A program made the translations under genes and the position numbers. A stretch of 64,000 nucleotides of DNA from Cyanophora paradoxa (taxonomy: Eukaryota; Glaucocystophyceae; Cyanophorales; Cyanophoraceae), in NCBI GenBank assembly GCA_004431415.1, contig QPMI01000569.1:248001-312000 (forward strand), in the 5' to 3' direction. Positions 1 to 7,942 of the stretch are shown here, piece after piece; within the stretch, counting starts at the first letter, position 1, and every line of letters starts with the position of its first letter. The notes below the pieces were generated by a model. It had not been told where the DNA came from and did no database searches. It saw only the letters and a list, made by a program, of their open reading frames with translations.

Positions 1-2
1 CG

Positions 3-932
3 CCTCCCCAGCTCCCCGGCGGCATTCAGCATGAGATCGAGAGCTACTGGCAGCAGGAGGTGCAACGCCACCTCGACGGACGCCAGCACGAACCCGCTCT
101 GCAGGAGCGCGACGGAGAGGCTGATCCACCGCTTTCGCCGAACAGCTCAGTCGGAGACCTGACGGACGCGACGGATGGAGAACCTGCTCAAGCGACTTCT
201 CCCGCGCCCTCGGCGTCACCTGCCTTCGCGGGGCAGCAGGGCAACAAGCAGCCTCGACGCAGGGCGGAGGATCGCCATCGAGCTGCGAAGCAGGCCCAAC
301 ATCGGTGGCTCAAACAACAAGCGCAACAGCGACACGAGGAGAACGTGCGCAACAACGCAGATCCTGACGGAGCCGAGGCGCGTCCTCGCCTCTCGAAGGA
401 ACAGCGTAAGCAGCGCCGCGACACTCGTCGCCAAGAACTTGAGGCACAAGCACCACGTCCCCCGAACCTTATCCTCACGCGTGGTGCGGGGTCTCGCAAG
501 GGTCGGTACGCCATCGCGCCCCCCAACGTGATGGACGTACTCGACGAGGCTCTCCTCCCGATACCGACTCCACCCGAGACGTTGGGCAACGAACGCGAAC
601 TTCCACCTGCGGAGCCGCTTACGACAGACGGCGTCGCTCCGTTGGATGACCGTACCGGCGGGCGCAACGCTCCGAAGCCGGTCTACTTACCGCCAGAGAC
701 CACTGTTGCCGACTGCTGGATGCAGGGGCCTCAGCCGCTGGTTGAAGTCCCTGTACCACCTGCTCTCCAGCCTCTGACGGTCGACGGAGCCTCTATGGTG
801 GAAGATCAGAAGACAGATCCACTCTGTCAGATGATCATCGCGTTCAAGCTGCGGAAGGAGAACCTTGCTCGTTGCTACGGCCACACTCACGGCGCTGACG
901 CCCTGAGTACACATATGTATAAACTTATTTAA
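3..932 (+). CDS. GC-rich open frame, partial, unknown (host or retroelement)
   Basis: An open frame runs from the left edge of the window to a TAA at 930-932; no clear ATG start is visible and the 5' end is outside. The product is rich in Arg, Gln, Pro and Ala, with a long charged stretch near residues 90-155 and a proline-rich second half. A short segment near the end (EDQKTDPLCQMI) resembles the spacer between RNase H and integrase in gypsy-type polyproteins, but this is weak. GC content is far above that of the sequence after about 995. The last codons fall inside the palindrome at 909-993, so the natural 3' end may have been cut off by insertion of element A. I do not recognise the protein. 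Confidence 0.4.
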   Translation, partial: PPQLPGGIQHEIESYWQQEVQRHLDGRQHEPALQERDGEADPPLSPNSSVGDLTDATDGEPAQATSPAPSASPAFAGQQGNKQPRRRAEDRHRAAKQAQHRWLKQQAQQRHEENVRNNADPDGAEARPRLSKEQRKQRRDTRRQELEAQAPRPPNLILTRGAGSRKGRYAIAPPNVMDVLDEALLPIPTPPETLGNERELPPAEPLTTDGVAPLDDRTGGRNAPKPVYLPPETTVADCWMQGPQPLVEVPVPPALQPLTVDGASMVEDQKTDPLCQMIIAFKLRKENLARCYGHTHGADALSTHMYKLI

Positions 933-993
933 ATCCCTCCGCTTCGCGCTTCGCGCTTCGCTCCTGGATTTAAATAAGTTTATACATATGTGT
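909..993. repeat. Perfect 28-bp inverted repeat with GC-rich loop
   Basis: Arms 909-936 and 966-993 are exact reverse complements and AT-rich; the 29-nt loop is GC-rich and made of repeated CTTCGCG units. It sits exactly at the switch from GC-rich sequence to the AT-rich left end of element A. It could mark the terminus or a terminal hairpin of A, or be a small separate inverted-repeat element. Confidence 0.85.
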
Positions 994-1309
994 CAAAATT
1001 AATACTAAAATACGTATTTATCGATTAAATTCTTTAACTTTTTATGCAAACTTTGTATAAATTAATGCAAACTTTGTATTAAAAATGAAAAACGCGTTTA
1101 ATTTTATGCATATTTACGATTGAATCAATTGATCTTATATCGATTGATTATGTTCTTTGTCGATTACATATATAACTGCGATTAATTTGCATTAAACTAC
1201 TTAAAGATCGATATAATCGCGATTAAATTGCATAAATTCGCATAAACTCGATATATCTCTCTTGTATTGAAGTAGACCACCGCCCATTCTGTATCGAAAA
1301 ATGCAAAAA

Positions 1310-1580
1310 GTGTCACAGAGTTGCATTGTGTCCAATTGAACAATCGATGAGATTGCTGATGTACATTTTTGCACCGAAAAAGTGTCACAGAGTTGCATTA
1401 TCTCCAATTAAACAATCGATTAGATTGCGGGATTTTCTATTGGAATATATCGGAACTGCATGGTCTCCAATTAAACAATCGATGAGATTGCGGATGTATA
1501 TTTTAGATTGAAAAAAGTGTCACAGAGTTGCATGGTCTCCAATTGAACAATCGATTAGATTGCATATGTTCTATAAAACA
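1310..1580. repeat. Four degenerate tandem repeats, 63-72 bp units
   Basis: Units start near 1310, 1382, 1451 and 1517. Each holds GTGTCACAGAGTTGCAT (partly lost in the third), then TCCAATT(A/G)AACAATCGAT and AGATTGC. They lie in the gene-free left end of element A (about 994-2315). The 994-1309 part is AT-rich, with many short CGATT and TGCAAACTTTG repeats and no gene that I can support. Confidence 0.8.
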
Positions 1581-1676
1581 GAATAATTGAGATCAAGTGT
1601 GACAGGTAGTATTCAAATGATATTCAGTAAGAGATAGTTTTGTTTTTGAGAAAGTCAGTAAGAGGGGTGGAATGTC

Positions 1677-1802
1677 TGTGACGCCTGTGACGGCTGTGAC
1701 GCCTGTTTTCAGAAGTCTGTCATTTTTGAAAATTTTAAAAAGTTTGAAAGTAGGTGTCACAGGCGTCACAGGCGTCACACTCAATTAAATTAGGTGTCAC
1801 AG
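1677..1802. repeat. Inverted array of TGTGACGCC/GGCGTCACA boxes, copy 1
   Basis: Three TGTGACGSC boxes on the left and three or four complementary boxes on the right flank a spacer of about 45 nt, so the whole can fold into a long hairpin. A near copy lies at 1966-2116 and a third at 22303-22446. This could be an origin-type iteron cluster or a regulatory hairpin; the function is not known. Confidence 0.8.
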
Positions 1803-1965
1803 CGAAATTGCAGACCATTTCCAGTAAGACAACTTCGCATTTTCAAAAAAGGTTGATTAATGGATAGTGTTTTGTAGGTGTCAGAGGTGTCACAAGACGG
1901 ATTTCAGTAAGACAAGAATATATTTTCGAAAATCTCAGTAAGAGAAAGAGATTCCATTTTTAATT

Positions 1966-2116
1966 GGGTGTGACGCCTGTGACGGCTGTGACGGCTGTTT
2001 TCAGAAGTCTGTCATTTTTGAAAATTTTAAAAAGTTTGAAAGTAGGCGTCACAGGCGTCACAGGCGTCACAGTCAATTAAAGAGGCGTCACAGTCAATTA
2101 AATAGGTGTCACACCC
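1966..2116. repeat. Inverted array of TGTGACGCC/GGCGTCACA boxes, copy 2
   Basis: Same organisation and almost the same spacer as 1677-1802, with two extra right-hand boxes separated by CAGTCAATTAAA. Between and around copies 1 and 2, the box CAGTAAGA occurs about six times (near 1614, 1645, 1820, 1906, 1945 and 2135). Confidence 0.8.
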
Positions 2117-2315
2117 GATTATCTGACCATTTTCAGTAAGACCATCTGAAATTCTGAATTTCTCAGTGTCAACTAACTCGGAAATCGCAATACTCTATGT
2201 TTCTCCCATTTCTCCAACCCTGAAAACACACCTGTTATTCTCTCATCTATCTCATGAGATACTCTCGTTTCGCCAAAAATTGACAAACGATTTCCCATCA
2301 TGCTGTAAAGGAAAC

Positions 2316-2582
2316 ATGCCGATTAACCAGCAATATCACAATTTCCATGGAACTTACATCTTGATTGTGAATAGAATGCAAGATCATTATGAGATCTTTC
2401 AAGAGATGGGATTGCGAATTACAAGGAGAACAACCCTTTGTAGATTCTTGAAAAAGAATGGTGCTAAATGGGATAAGACAATTCGCCGATGGTATACAGA
2501 GGATGCTAAGAGTCCCCTTCTTAATATTTTCGAGACAGATGGGGAGTTCTTCTATCAGGATCGGTTTAATCATTACCAATAG
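2316..2582 (+). CDS. Small protein with DUF5710-like module (element A)
   Basis: 88 residues from the first ATG that leaves a sensible product; the frame is open further upstream but only with a non-ATG start. Around residues 48-75 it has KKNGAKWDKTIRRWY, matching the pattern K-G-A-K-W-D-x(4)-W-Y/F of DUF5710-type modules. Element B encodes a related protein with two such modules (7580-7942). In both elements the gene lies near the left end, next to a gene on the opposite strand. The 3' end overlaps the end of the convergent minor capsid gene by 17 bp. The role is unknown; in other contexts the module occurs in plasmid primase-type proteins, so a link to replication is a guess. Confidence 0.6.
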   Translation: MPINQQYHNFHGTYILIVNRMQDHYEIFQEMGLRITRRTTLCRFLKKNGAKWDKTIRRWYTEDAKSPLLNIFETDGEFFYQDRFNHYQ

Positions 2583-3498
2583 CCAAGAACTCCAACTGGA
2601 ATGAGTTGTCAATCCCATTCATATCTACAAGATCACCATAATAATCTCGAAACTCAACTGTTAACTCTCTAATCACAAGGTTTCGATCGGTTATTTTTAT
2701 GTATTCACTGTGCTCTCCACTGTGATAAACATACTGTCCAATATCTTTACTCAATTGCAATCTGAGAATCGCCCCTTGATTCTGTGGTTGTGATCTTGGA
2801 ACAATATTGTGGTTTGTAGCAAATGGGGAGAGTTCTTTAATGTGCATGTATAAATACTGTTCTGCATTCATGTCTGTCATCTTGGATGCTTCTAACTTGT
2901 AGTTTAAGCGAGATGCCTCGAATTCATATCCTGTGAATGTGATTCCCCATTGGGGATGGTTTGGGGTGATTGGGATTCCTGCAAAATAGAGGAAATTCTC
3001 GGGGGCATATAAAGACCTTGCAGACTCTGGGAAATCGTAGGTTTGCTCAATTGAAGCGACCCACTCCACAGAACTAACCCCAAGAAGTTTACCCAATCTC
3101 TGTGTAGATGCTACCATCTCGAATTGAACATTACTGTAAAACTCCAATTTGTAGGAAGTAGGATTGTAGTAGACCTTGAATGCATATGTGAGATTGTTGC
3201 TCCCAGTAAATGTGAAATTCAGACCATAATTATATGGACTGGTGACCCCGAAATGCCCTTGATTAATATAACCACTTGGGAGAAGGAAGACCTGTTTGGT
3301 TTCAGAGATGCCTTGGTAGAAGAATCTGAGAAGAAGGTGGTCTGTTCCAATGGAATTATAGATGCTGTTGGGGATCTCTGCATACAAAACTCGACATTCT
3401 CTTGGTTTGGTCACTGGGGTTGTGAGTGAAACTTTGTAGGAGTTTTCTATTTGTCCATCTGATCGGTCTCTGCTATCTATATTGACCAGCCGAATCAT
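2566..3498 (-). CDS. Putative minor capsid (penton-type) protein 1, element A
   Basis: 310 residues, intact. The N-terminus reads NIDSRDRSDG, followed by a strand pattern around residues 35-50 with an IPNSIYNS motif, typical of the single-jelly-roll-like minor capsid proteins of Polinton-like viruses; counterparts are in B (14677-15564, NIDSRDRSDG) and C (39800-40690, TFDSRDRRPI). It is transcribed divergently from the second minor capsid gene at 3527, with only 28 bp between the two ATGs, and the capsid gene follows that. The role as vertex or penton protein is inferred from position, size and motif; a fold prediction could test it. TATATTAAAATG forms the start. Confidence 0.7.
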   Translation of the reverse strand: MIRLVNIDSRDRSDGQIENSYKVSLTTPVTKPRECRVLYAEIPNSIYNSIGTDHLLLRFFYQGISETKQVFLLPSGYINQGHFGVTSPYNYGLNFTFTGSNNLTYAFKVYYNPTSYKLEFYSNVQFEMVASTQRLGKLLGVSSVEWVASIEQTYDFPESARSLYAPENFLYFAGIPITPNHPQWGITFTGYEFEASRLNYKLEASKMTDMNAEQYLYMHIKELSPFATNHNIVPRSQPQNQGAILRLQLSKDIGQYVYHSGEHSEYIKITDRNLVIRELTVEFRDYYGDLVDMNGIDNSFQLEFLAIGND

Positions 3499-3526
3499 TT
3501 TAATATATGTTTATAGATAAAAGAAG
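3499..3526. promoter_or_regulatory. 28-bp bidirectional promoter-like spacer, element A
   Basis: Between the divergent ATGs of the two minor capsid genes lie only TAATATATG- and TATAGATAAAAG-type sequences. The same arrangement recurs in C (40691-40717), B (15565-15616) and at both patatin/fibre pairs, so very short TATA-like spacers appear to drive both genes. Confidence 0.5.
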
Positions 3527-4537
3527 ATGCCTGTGGATTACATCGAAGTGAGCTCTTTCAATACAATTTCGGGAGATGGACCAACTTCGAGTTTTATTGC
3601 TCGCCTCCCCAGCACCTATGAATTTGTGAGAGCAGTAAGACTGGTTTCAGCAGAATTCTATAACAGCATTCCCATGGTGAGTGGTGAAACCAAACCAGGA
3701 GATGTGACAATAGATAATGCAATCTACCTTTATTGGTCTGAATATCTTTCTGGTGCAGGAAGCACTGGTATTCCAACTGATCGACCTGCTGCTGATTATG
3801 AATCATGGAAACACATTGTGATAAGTCGCAGCACACCCATTCAAAACCACCAACAACTGGTGAATGTAATTAACTCCAAACTTGCATTGAGAGAACCAGC
3901 AGTAGCTATTCGCTGTAAATGGGATGATTCACTGAAACGAGTTATATTCCATTCCACCATACCGTTTTACCTGGCTTTCTCAACCGCAATTAACCCAAAC
4001 CAGGCGCAGATTCAGAGGTTTTTGAGTTCTGCTCGACTGCTTGGTCTTGATCCTGGGAGATATGGTAACACCCCAATCCAATCACAGGTTTATAATACTC
4101 TTACTGATGGTATCTTTACTGGGTCGATGGTGCATGGTATTATATCTTCATTTGAACCTGAAAAGACCAGGGATAGTGTCCTATTTGTGAGAGTAAAGGA
4201 GTTGGGTGATCTGGTTCAATGTGGTGATGGTCTCCTCACTGGATATTTCCACAAAATCGTTGTTCCAGATAAAGATTATGGTGAGCATGTCGTTTATAAT
4301 TCGACAGAAGCCCATCCGATTTATAAATACTATAACAAGAATCTGGGACTTTCCACATTTTCGGTTGATATTGTGAATGCAGTTAATGAACCAATTGATT
4401 TCGAGGGTCAACCTGTCCACCTCACCTTCGAAATTCGATATGGTGATGAACCTGCTGGTGATCCTGTGTACGAATACTTCAAGAGGAGAATGGCGGAAAC
4501 ACATCCATCTTATCCGGTTATTGCGAATTTTGCGTAA
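3527..4537 (+). CDS. Putative minor capsid protein 2, element A
   Basis: 336 residues, intact; ATG at 3527 preceded by TATAGATAAAAGAAG. The N-terminal half has the motif VRAVRLVSAEFYNSIP, which parallels the first minor capsid protein and matches C (40718-41674, VKAVRLVSAEIPNTM). Another shared stretch near the C-terminus is STEAHPIYKYYNKNLGLS (in C, STEAHPLYKYIYSKLDLYS). It stands between the first minor capsid gene and the major capsid gene in both A and C. Element B appears to have only the first of the pair. A structural virion protein is the likely role; I infer a jelly-roll-type fold but cannot show it. Confidence 0.7.
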   Translation: MPVDYIEVSSFNTISGDGPTSSFIARLPSTYEFVRAVRLVSAEFYNSIPMVSGETKPGDVTIDNAIYLYWSEYLSGAGSTGIPTDRPAADYESWKHIVISRSTPIQNHQQLVNVINSKLALREPAVAIRCKWDDSLKRVIFHSTIPFYLAFSTAINPNQAQIQRFLSSARLLGLDPGRYGNTPIQSQVYNTLTDGIFTGSMVHGIISSFEPEKTRDSVLFVRVKELGDLVQCGDGLLTGYFHKIVVPDKDYGEHVVYNSTEAHPIYKYYNKNLGLSTFSVDIVNAVNEPIDFEGQPVHLTFEIRYGDEPAGDPVYEYFKRRMAETHPSYPVIANFA

Positions 4538-4591
4538 AATCAAGGATCATTGGTGAATTTTTTATGTTGCAGTATAATAAAAGAGATAATC

Positions 4592-5965
4592 ATGGATATT
4601 ACTTCGACCCTCCAACGTCTTTCTCTGAAAGAAGCTCTAACAACCCCGGAAGAAGCCAAGGCGTTCTTCTTGGACAACTCTCTCATGCTTGGTCTTGAAT
4701 CCAAGTCGAAGCCAGTTCTTGTTGTTGTGAACCCAAGCAACACTTTCGAGAATAATGCTGGAAATCGCATTTCTTTCAAGCTCCCTCGCTACAATTTCTG
4801 TGGAAAACTCGAACTTGCGTTTGACCTTCCAGCTGTCACTTTTGCTGGTGATACCGACCTTGTTCGCAATGGATACGTTCGCCCAGTTGGTGCTCTTGTC
4901 TCTCGACTTGAAATCACCTATGGATCTTACACCTTCCATGTGCCTTCTGATTTCCTTGCTCATTTCCCTCTTATCTATTACAGTGAGGATCAACTCGCCA
5001 AGAAGAAGCGTTCAATGGGAATGGTTCATGGTATCCCTGCCCATGGAACCAACCGACTTGGTGGGTCATTTTTCACTGAAATCCCAGTCCCATGGCTAAA
5101 CCACTACCTACCTCTTGGTGCTCTCTCAGGAGAAATGGTGGTAACTGTCTGGTTCAAGGATGCTGGAAAGGGTTATGTTGAGACTTCTTATGGTGGTCGT
5201 GCTCTTCCAGTTGTTGGTGGAACAGCTGCTGATAAGACAGAGGATGATGGACTTGGTGCTACTGCTAATGCTACTCTTGCCCATGTTGGTCAACAGATCA
5301 CCACTTTTGGAATTGGTGCAACAACAACCCCCGAAATTAAAGTCACTTCTCCTCGTCTTTACATGCATGCTATTAATGTTTCTGATGAACTGTTTGCTAC
5401 TGTCATTGAGAAGGTGAAGACCACTGGTATGGCTATTCCTGCTCTGGATATTGGTTTCGTAGACAGTGTCAATTTTGCTGCAAAAGGCAATGCTCAACCA
5501 AATCGTATTAACCTGTCACAGATCTCTGGTCTTGTCTATGGTCTTCTTGTTTCAGTTCGTGATGCCGCAGGTATTGATGGTTTCAATGGTTCCCACAGTG
5601 TCCTAAAAACGCATGCTAACTCGAAAGACATTACTTTCACTGTTGAAATTAATGGTCAACGTCTCTATGCTACTGAGCCCATCCCTCTCCTCAAAGGTGC
5701 CGAATTAATTGCGGATGCCTTCAAGTGCTCGAATATGGACAAGGGTGCAGACAAATATGTCCTCAGTGGTCTACCATTCTGTGTTGATGGAGAGAAAGCG
5801 ATTCGCAACATTGCCCAGTCTGGCTATGTTGATCTCACGAACTCCTCCTCCTCTTTCCTCACTCTATACATGCCTTCTGACCAGACAATCACAGTTAATG
5901 TTCGTGCTCTCATGCACAGTTTCATTATTGTTGACAAAGATGGGCTCCGACGAATTAATCTGTAA
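4592..5965 (+). CDS. Major capsid protein, element A
   Basis: 457 residues. The start at 4592 is chosen because the C homologue begins at the equivalent MDVTQNLQRL; the frame extends 14 codons upstream to another ATG. Shared with C are a leading LTTPEEAKAFF helix, the VVVNPSN and LPRYNF strands, GDTDLVRNGYVRPVGALV, VEITSYGG-type strands in the middle, and a long C-terminal part with INLSQISGLVYGL and a final RALMHSFIIVDKDGLRRINL. Length and position before the ATPase fit the double-jelly-roll capsid protein of Polintons and adintoviruses, which forms the hexons of the icosahedral shell. The fold is inferred rather than read directly. The frame is intact. Confidence 0.8.
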   Translation: MDITSTLQRLSLKEALTTPEEAKAFFLDNSLMLGLESKSKPVLVVVNPSNTFENNAGNRISFKLPRYNFCGKLELAFDLPAVTFAGDTDLVRNGYVRPVGALVSRLEITYGSYTFHVPSDFLAHFPLIYYSEDQLAKKKRSMGMVHGIPAHGTNRLGGSFFTEIPVPWLNHYLPLGALSGEMVVTVWFKDAGKGYVETSYGGRALPVVGGTAADKTEDDGLGATANATLAHVGQQITTFGIGATTTPEIKVTSPRLYMHAINVSDELFATVIEKVKTTGMAIPALDIGFVDSVNFAAKGNAQPNRINLSQISGLVYGLLVSVRDAAGIDGFNGSHSVLKTHANSKDITFTVEINGQRLYATEPIPLLKGAELIADAFKCSNMDKGADKYVLSGLPFCVDGEKAIRNIAQSGYVDLTNSSSSFLTLYMPSDQTITVNVRALMHSFIIVDKDGLRRINL

Positions 5966-6027
5966 AACCATGATCAGTAACGTTTCGTTATTTTTATCTA
6001 TCTTTAATAAGAAAGATCTACAAAGCC

Positions 6028-6810
6028 ATGAACGATTTAGAAGAGTTTAATGCAGGCGAAATGATAACCCCACCATTTCGTGCTCTTTTCATAGGAAAGT
6101 CTGCAACAGGTAAGTCAGAATGTGTGAAATATTGGTTGAAACAGCTGCATGATGCGAAAAAGATTGATACTGTTCTTGTTGTGAGTGGGACGTCCTTCAA
6201 TCATTTCTGGGATGCAGTAGCAACATTGCAACTCGGGAAATGGGATGCTGCTTATATTTCCAAATTACTGGATGAAAGGCAGGAGAAAATCGAAAAAGGG
6301 GAACCGGTCAATCACCTCTGTGTGGTCTTAGATGATTTAATAGACAACGAAATCATTGACTTGACCCGAGACAAAATCGTGGGATCCCTGTATTCCAGAG
6401 GTCGACATTCGAAAATCTCGATTATTTGCATCACACAGAAGCTGAGGAAGGTTTCATCAACAATTCGAGTAAATTCGGATTATGCTGTGTTCCTGAGTGC
6501 TGCTAATCGCAAAGAACTCGAAGCAATCGAGGAGGAATACAATATCATGCGAAACAAAGACGATTTCTATAAGATGTTTGAGGAGTATGTCCACTCCTAT
6601 CAATATATAGTGTGGTCTTCTGCGAATTATTCGGTGAACTATTATGTTGATAAAGCGGATCTGGTCAAAGATTTCCCATTTCCTCGGTTCCACAGGAAGC
6701 CCAAAAAGAAAGAGGACGAATTACCACCTCCACAGAAAGAGGAAGCCCCCAAAGAGGTCAAGAGTGGTGTTCATTCGAATAAACTGATGCGATATAAGAG
6801 AGGTTTGTAA
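6028..6810 (+). CDS. Packaging ATPase (A32/FtsK-HerA type), element A
   Basis: 260 residues, intact. Walker A GKSATGKS at about residues 23-30 and Walker B LCVVLDDL at about 93-100 (acidic pair DD). A following SRGRHSKISIICITQKL carries the conserved Gln of the sensor region. The C-terminus is Lys/Pro-rich. In Polinton-type viruses this enzyme drives genome packaging into the procapsid. It lies 62 bp after the capsid gene and 28 bp before the next gene, all in one direction, as in C. Homologues are 16959-17717 in B and 43199-43975 in C. Confidence 0.85.
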   Translation: MNDLEEFNAGEMITPPFRALFIGKSATGKSECVKYWLKQLHDAKKIDTVLVVSGTSFNHFWDAVATLQLGKWDAAYISKLLDERQEKIEKGEPVNHLCVVLDDLIDNEIIDLTRDKIVGSLYSRGRHSKISIICITQKLRKVSSTIRVNSDYAVFLSAANRKELEAIEEEYNIMRNKDDFYKMFEEYVHSYQYIVWSSANYSVNYYVDKADLVKDFPFPRFHRKPKKKEDELPPPQKEEAPKEVKSGVHSNKLMRYKRGL

Positions 6811-6838
6811 AATAATCTCTGCTTCTAATAAATATACA

Positions 6839-7330
6839 ATGCCTTCCAAACGCAAAGTTGGTGTTCCTGCTGGTGCTATCTCATATTCTGCATCCTCTGG
6901 AACCGGTTCTATTAACACAGATCCCATGAAATTCAATGGTGTCAACGAAGTGAAAGCATCACAGCAACAGGAAGATCCCCTCAATGCTGCTTACGAAGAA
7001 TCACCAGATGATAAAGCGCCCCAGACATCCACAAGTGACCAGTTGAATATTTCGCCCGAAACCTCCAAGATGAAGGCAGTTGGTGAAGGTGCTCGTCGAA
7101 TTATTGGTGCTGCTGATGACAAAGGACTGGGTCTGCAAGATCTCTCACTGGCTCGCAAAGGTGAAGGTGTCTCCAAAGAATCAGACAAGGTAATTCAATC
7201 CATGGCTGGTGAGGTGACCTACAAGGTCGCACCTACACAGAATATTCACCGAATTCCCAAAGCCCAATGGGACGAAATGACTGCGAAACTTAAAGATCTG
7301 GAAGCGAAATCGAGTGCACTGGAACAGTAA
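6839..7330 (+). pseudogene. Post-ATPase protein, 5' part, interrupted by element B
   Basis: The first 163 codons of a gene whose 3' part lies at 18751-18995. The present TAA at 7328-7330 is formed at the junction with element B. The product is acidic/Ser-rich and unstructured at first, then has PKAQWDEMTAKLKDLEAKSS, a short amphipathic helix also found in the intact C counterpart (KSQFDELAAKLRDLEARSSN, 43985-44623). The same slot after the ATPase in C suggests a virion or scaffold protein; no enzyme motif is visible. The uninterrupted gene would be about 244 codons long, against 212 in C. Confidence 0.85.
7323..7328. repeat. Target site duplication of element B, left copy (AACAGT)
   Basis: AACAGT immediately precedes the left inverted repeat of B and recurs immediately after the right one at 18745-18750. 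Six base pairs is the usual Polinton duplication length. Confidence 0.95.
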
Positions 7331-7503
7331 AAAAATGTAAATTGGGCATACTGCCCCACGAAATTATATATGGTAATAAAATCGAATAAACTTTAAACTT
7401 TTCGATATTCCACAAACGTTTGGACAAAACCAAATCAAAAACAAACCATTCACAGTAACCACACAAAACAAAACGTAAAATCTCAGTAAGCCTCAGTAAC
7501 AAC
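7329..7503 (+). repeat. Left terminal inverted repeat of element B
   Basis: 175 bp starting with seven A residues, matching the reverse complement of 18570-18744 with one difference (TTTGGAC against TTTCGAC). A 70-75 codon open frame on the inner strand in both copies is simply the repeat and is not taken as a gene. CAGTAAG boxes lie near its inner end. Confidence 0.95.
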
Positions 7504-7579
7504 AATCGATGTTATATCATAATCTCGGTTATTCCTCATTGATTGTTTCATATAAAAATAATCTGATAATCTGAATAAA

Positions 7580-7942
7580 ATGGAAACCAAGCCACAACAA
7601 CGCTTTTACATTTTCTCTCGATATGATGATCGTGAATTGGTGAAATCAAAAGGAGCAAAATGGGATTTTGAAAAGAAGCTATGGTTTGTTGAAGATGAAA
7701 ACAGTGAGATCTTCAAAGAATTCCGAAAACTAACAGAAGACGAAATCAAATACATTAATGTTAAAATGTATTGTCAAGTTGCTTTCAAAGACATCCAATT
7801 AGCGAAATCTTATGGTCTCAGATGGGACCCCATTCATAAGGGTTGGTATGTTAAAGGAATCCATAATAAAGAAATTTTCAAAGTGTTCAGACCTATCACG
7901 AAAATTGTTGAATCGAAAGATGGTTCATACCTCACAACCTAA
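7580..7942 (+). CDS. Protein with two DUF5710-like modules, element B
   Basis: 120 residues; ATG at 7580 follows ATCTGAATAAA. Two tandem copies of one module can be read: residues 5-50 with KSKGAKWDFEKKLWFV and residues 58-100 with KSYGLRWDPIHKGWYV. The pattern (small, G-A/L-K/R-W-D, six residues, W-F/Y-V) fits DUF5710-type modules. The TAA stop overlaps the stop of the convergent integrase gene (shared CTAA at 7939-7942). Element A has a one-module relative at 2316-2582. No catalytic residues are evident; a nucleic-acid-associated role is possible but unproven. Confidence 0.75.
   Translation: METKPQQRFYIFSRYDDRELVKSKGAKWDFEKKLWFVEDENSEIFKEFRKLTEDEIKYINVKMYCQVAFKDIQLAKSYGLRWDPIHKGWYVKGIHNKEIFKVFRPITKIVESKDGSYLTT

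Noticed and set aside
7290-7505. Conserved 70-75 codon open frame at both ends of element B (also 18556-18783)
   Set aside because: It lies in the inverted repeats, which are identical for reasons of transposition; the similarity is of DNA and gives no support for a protein.
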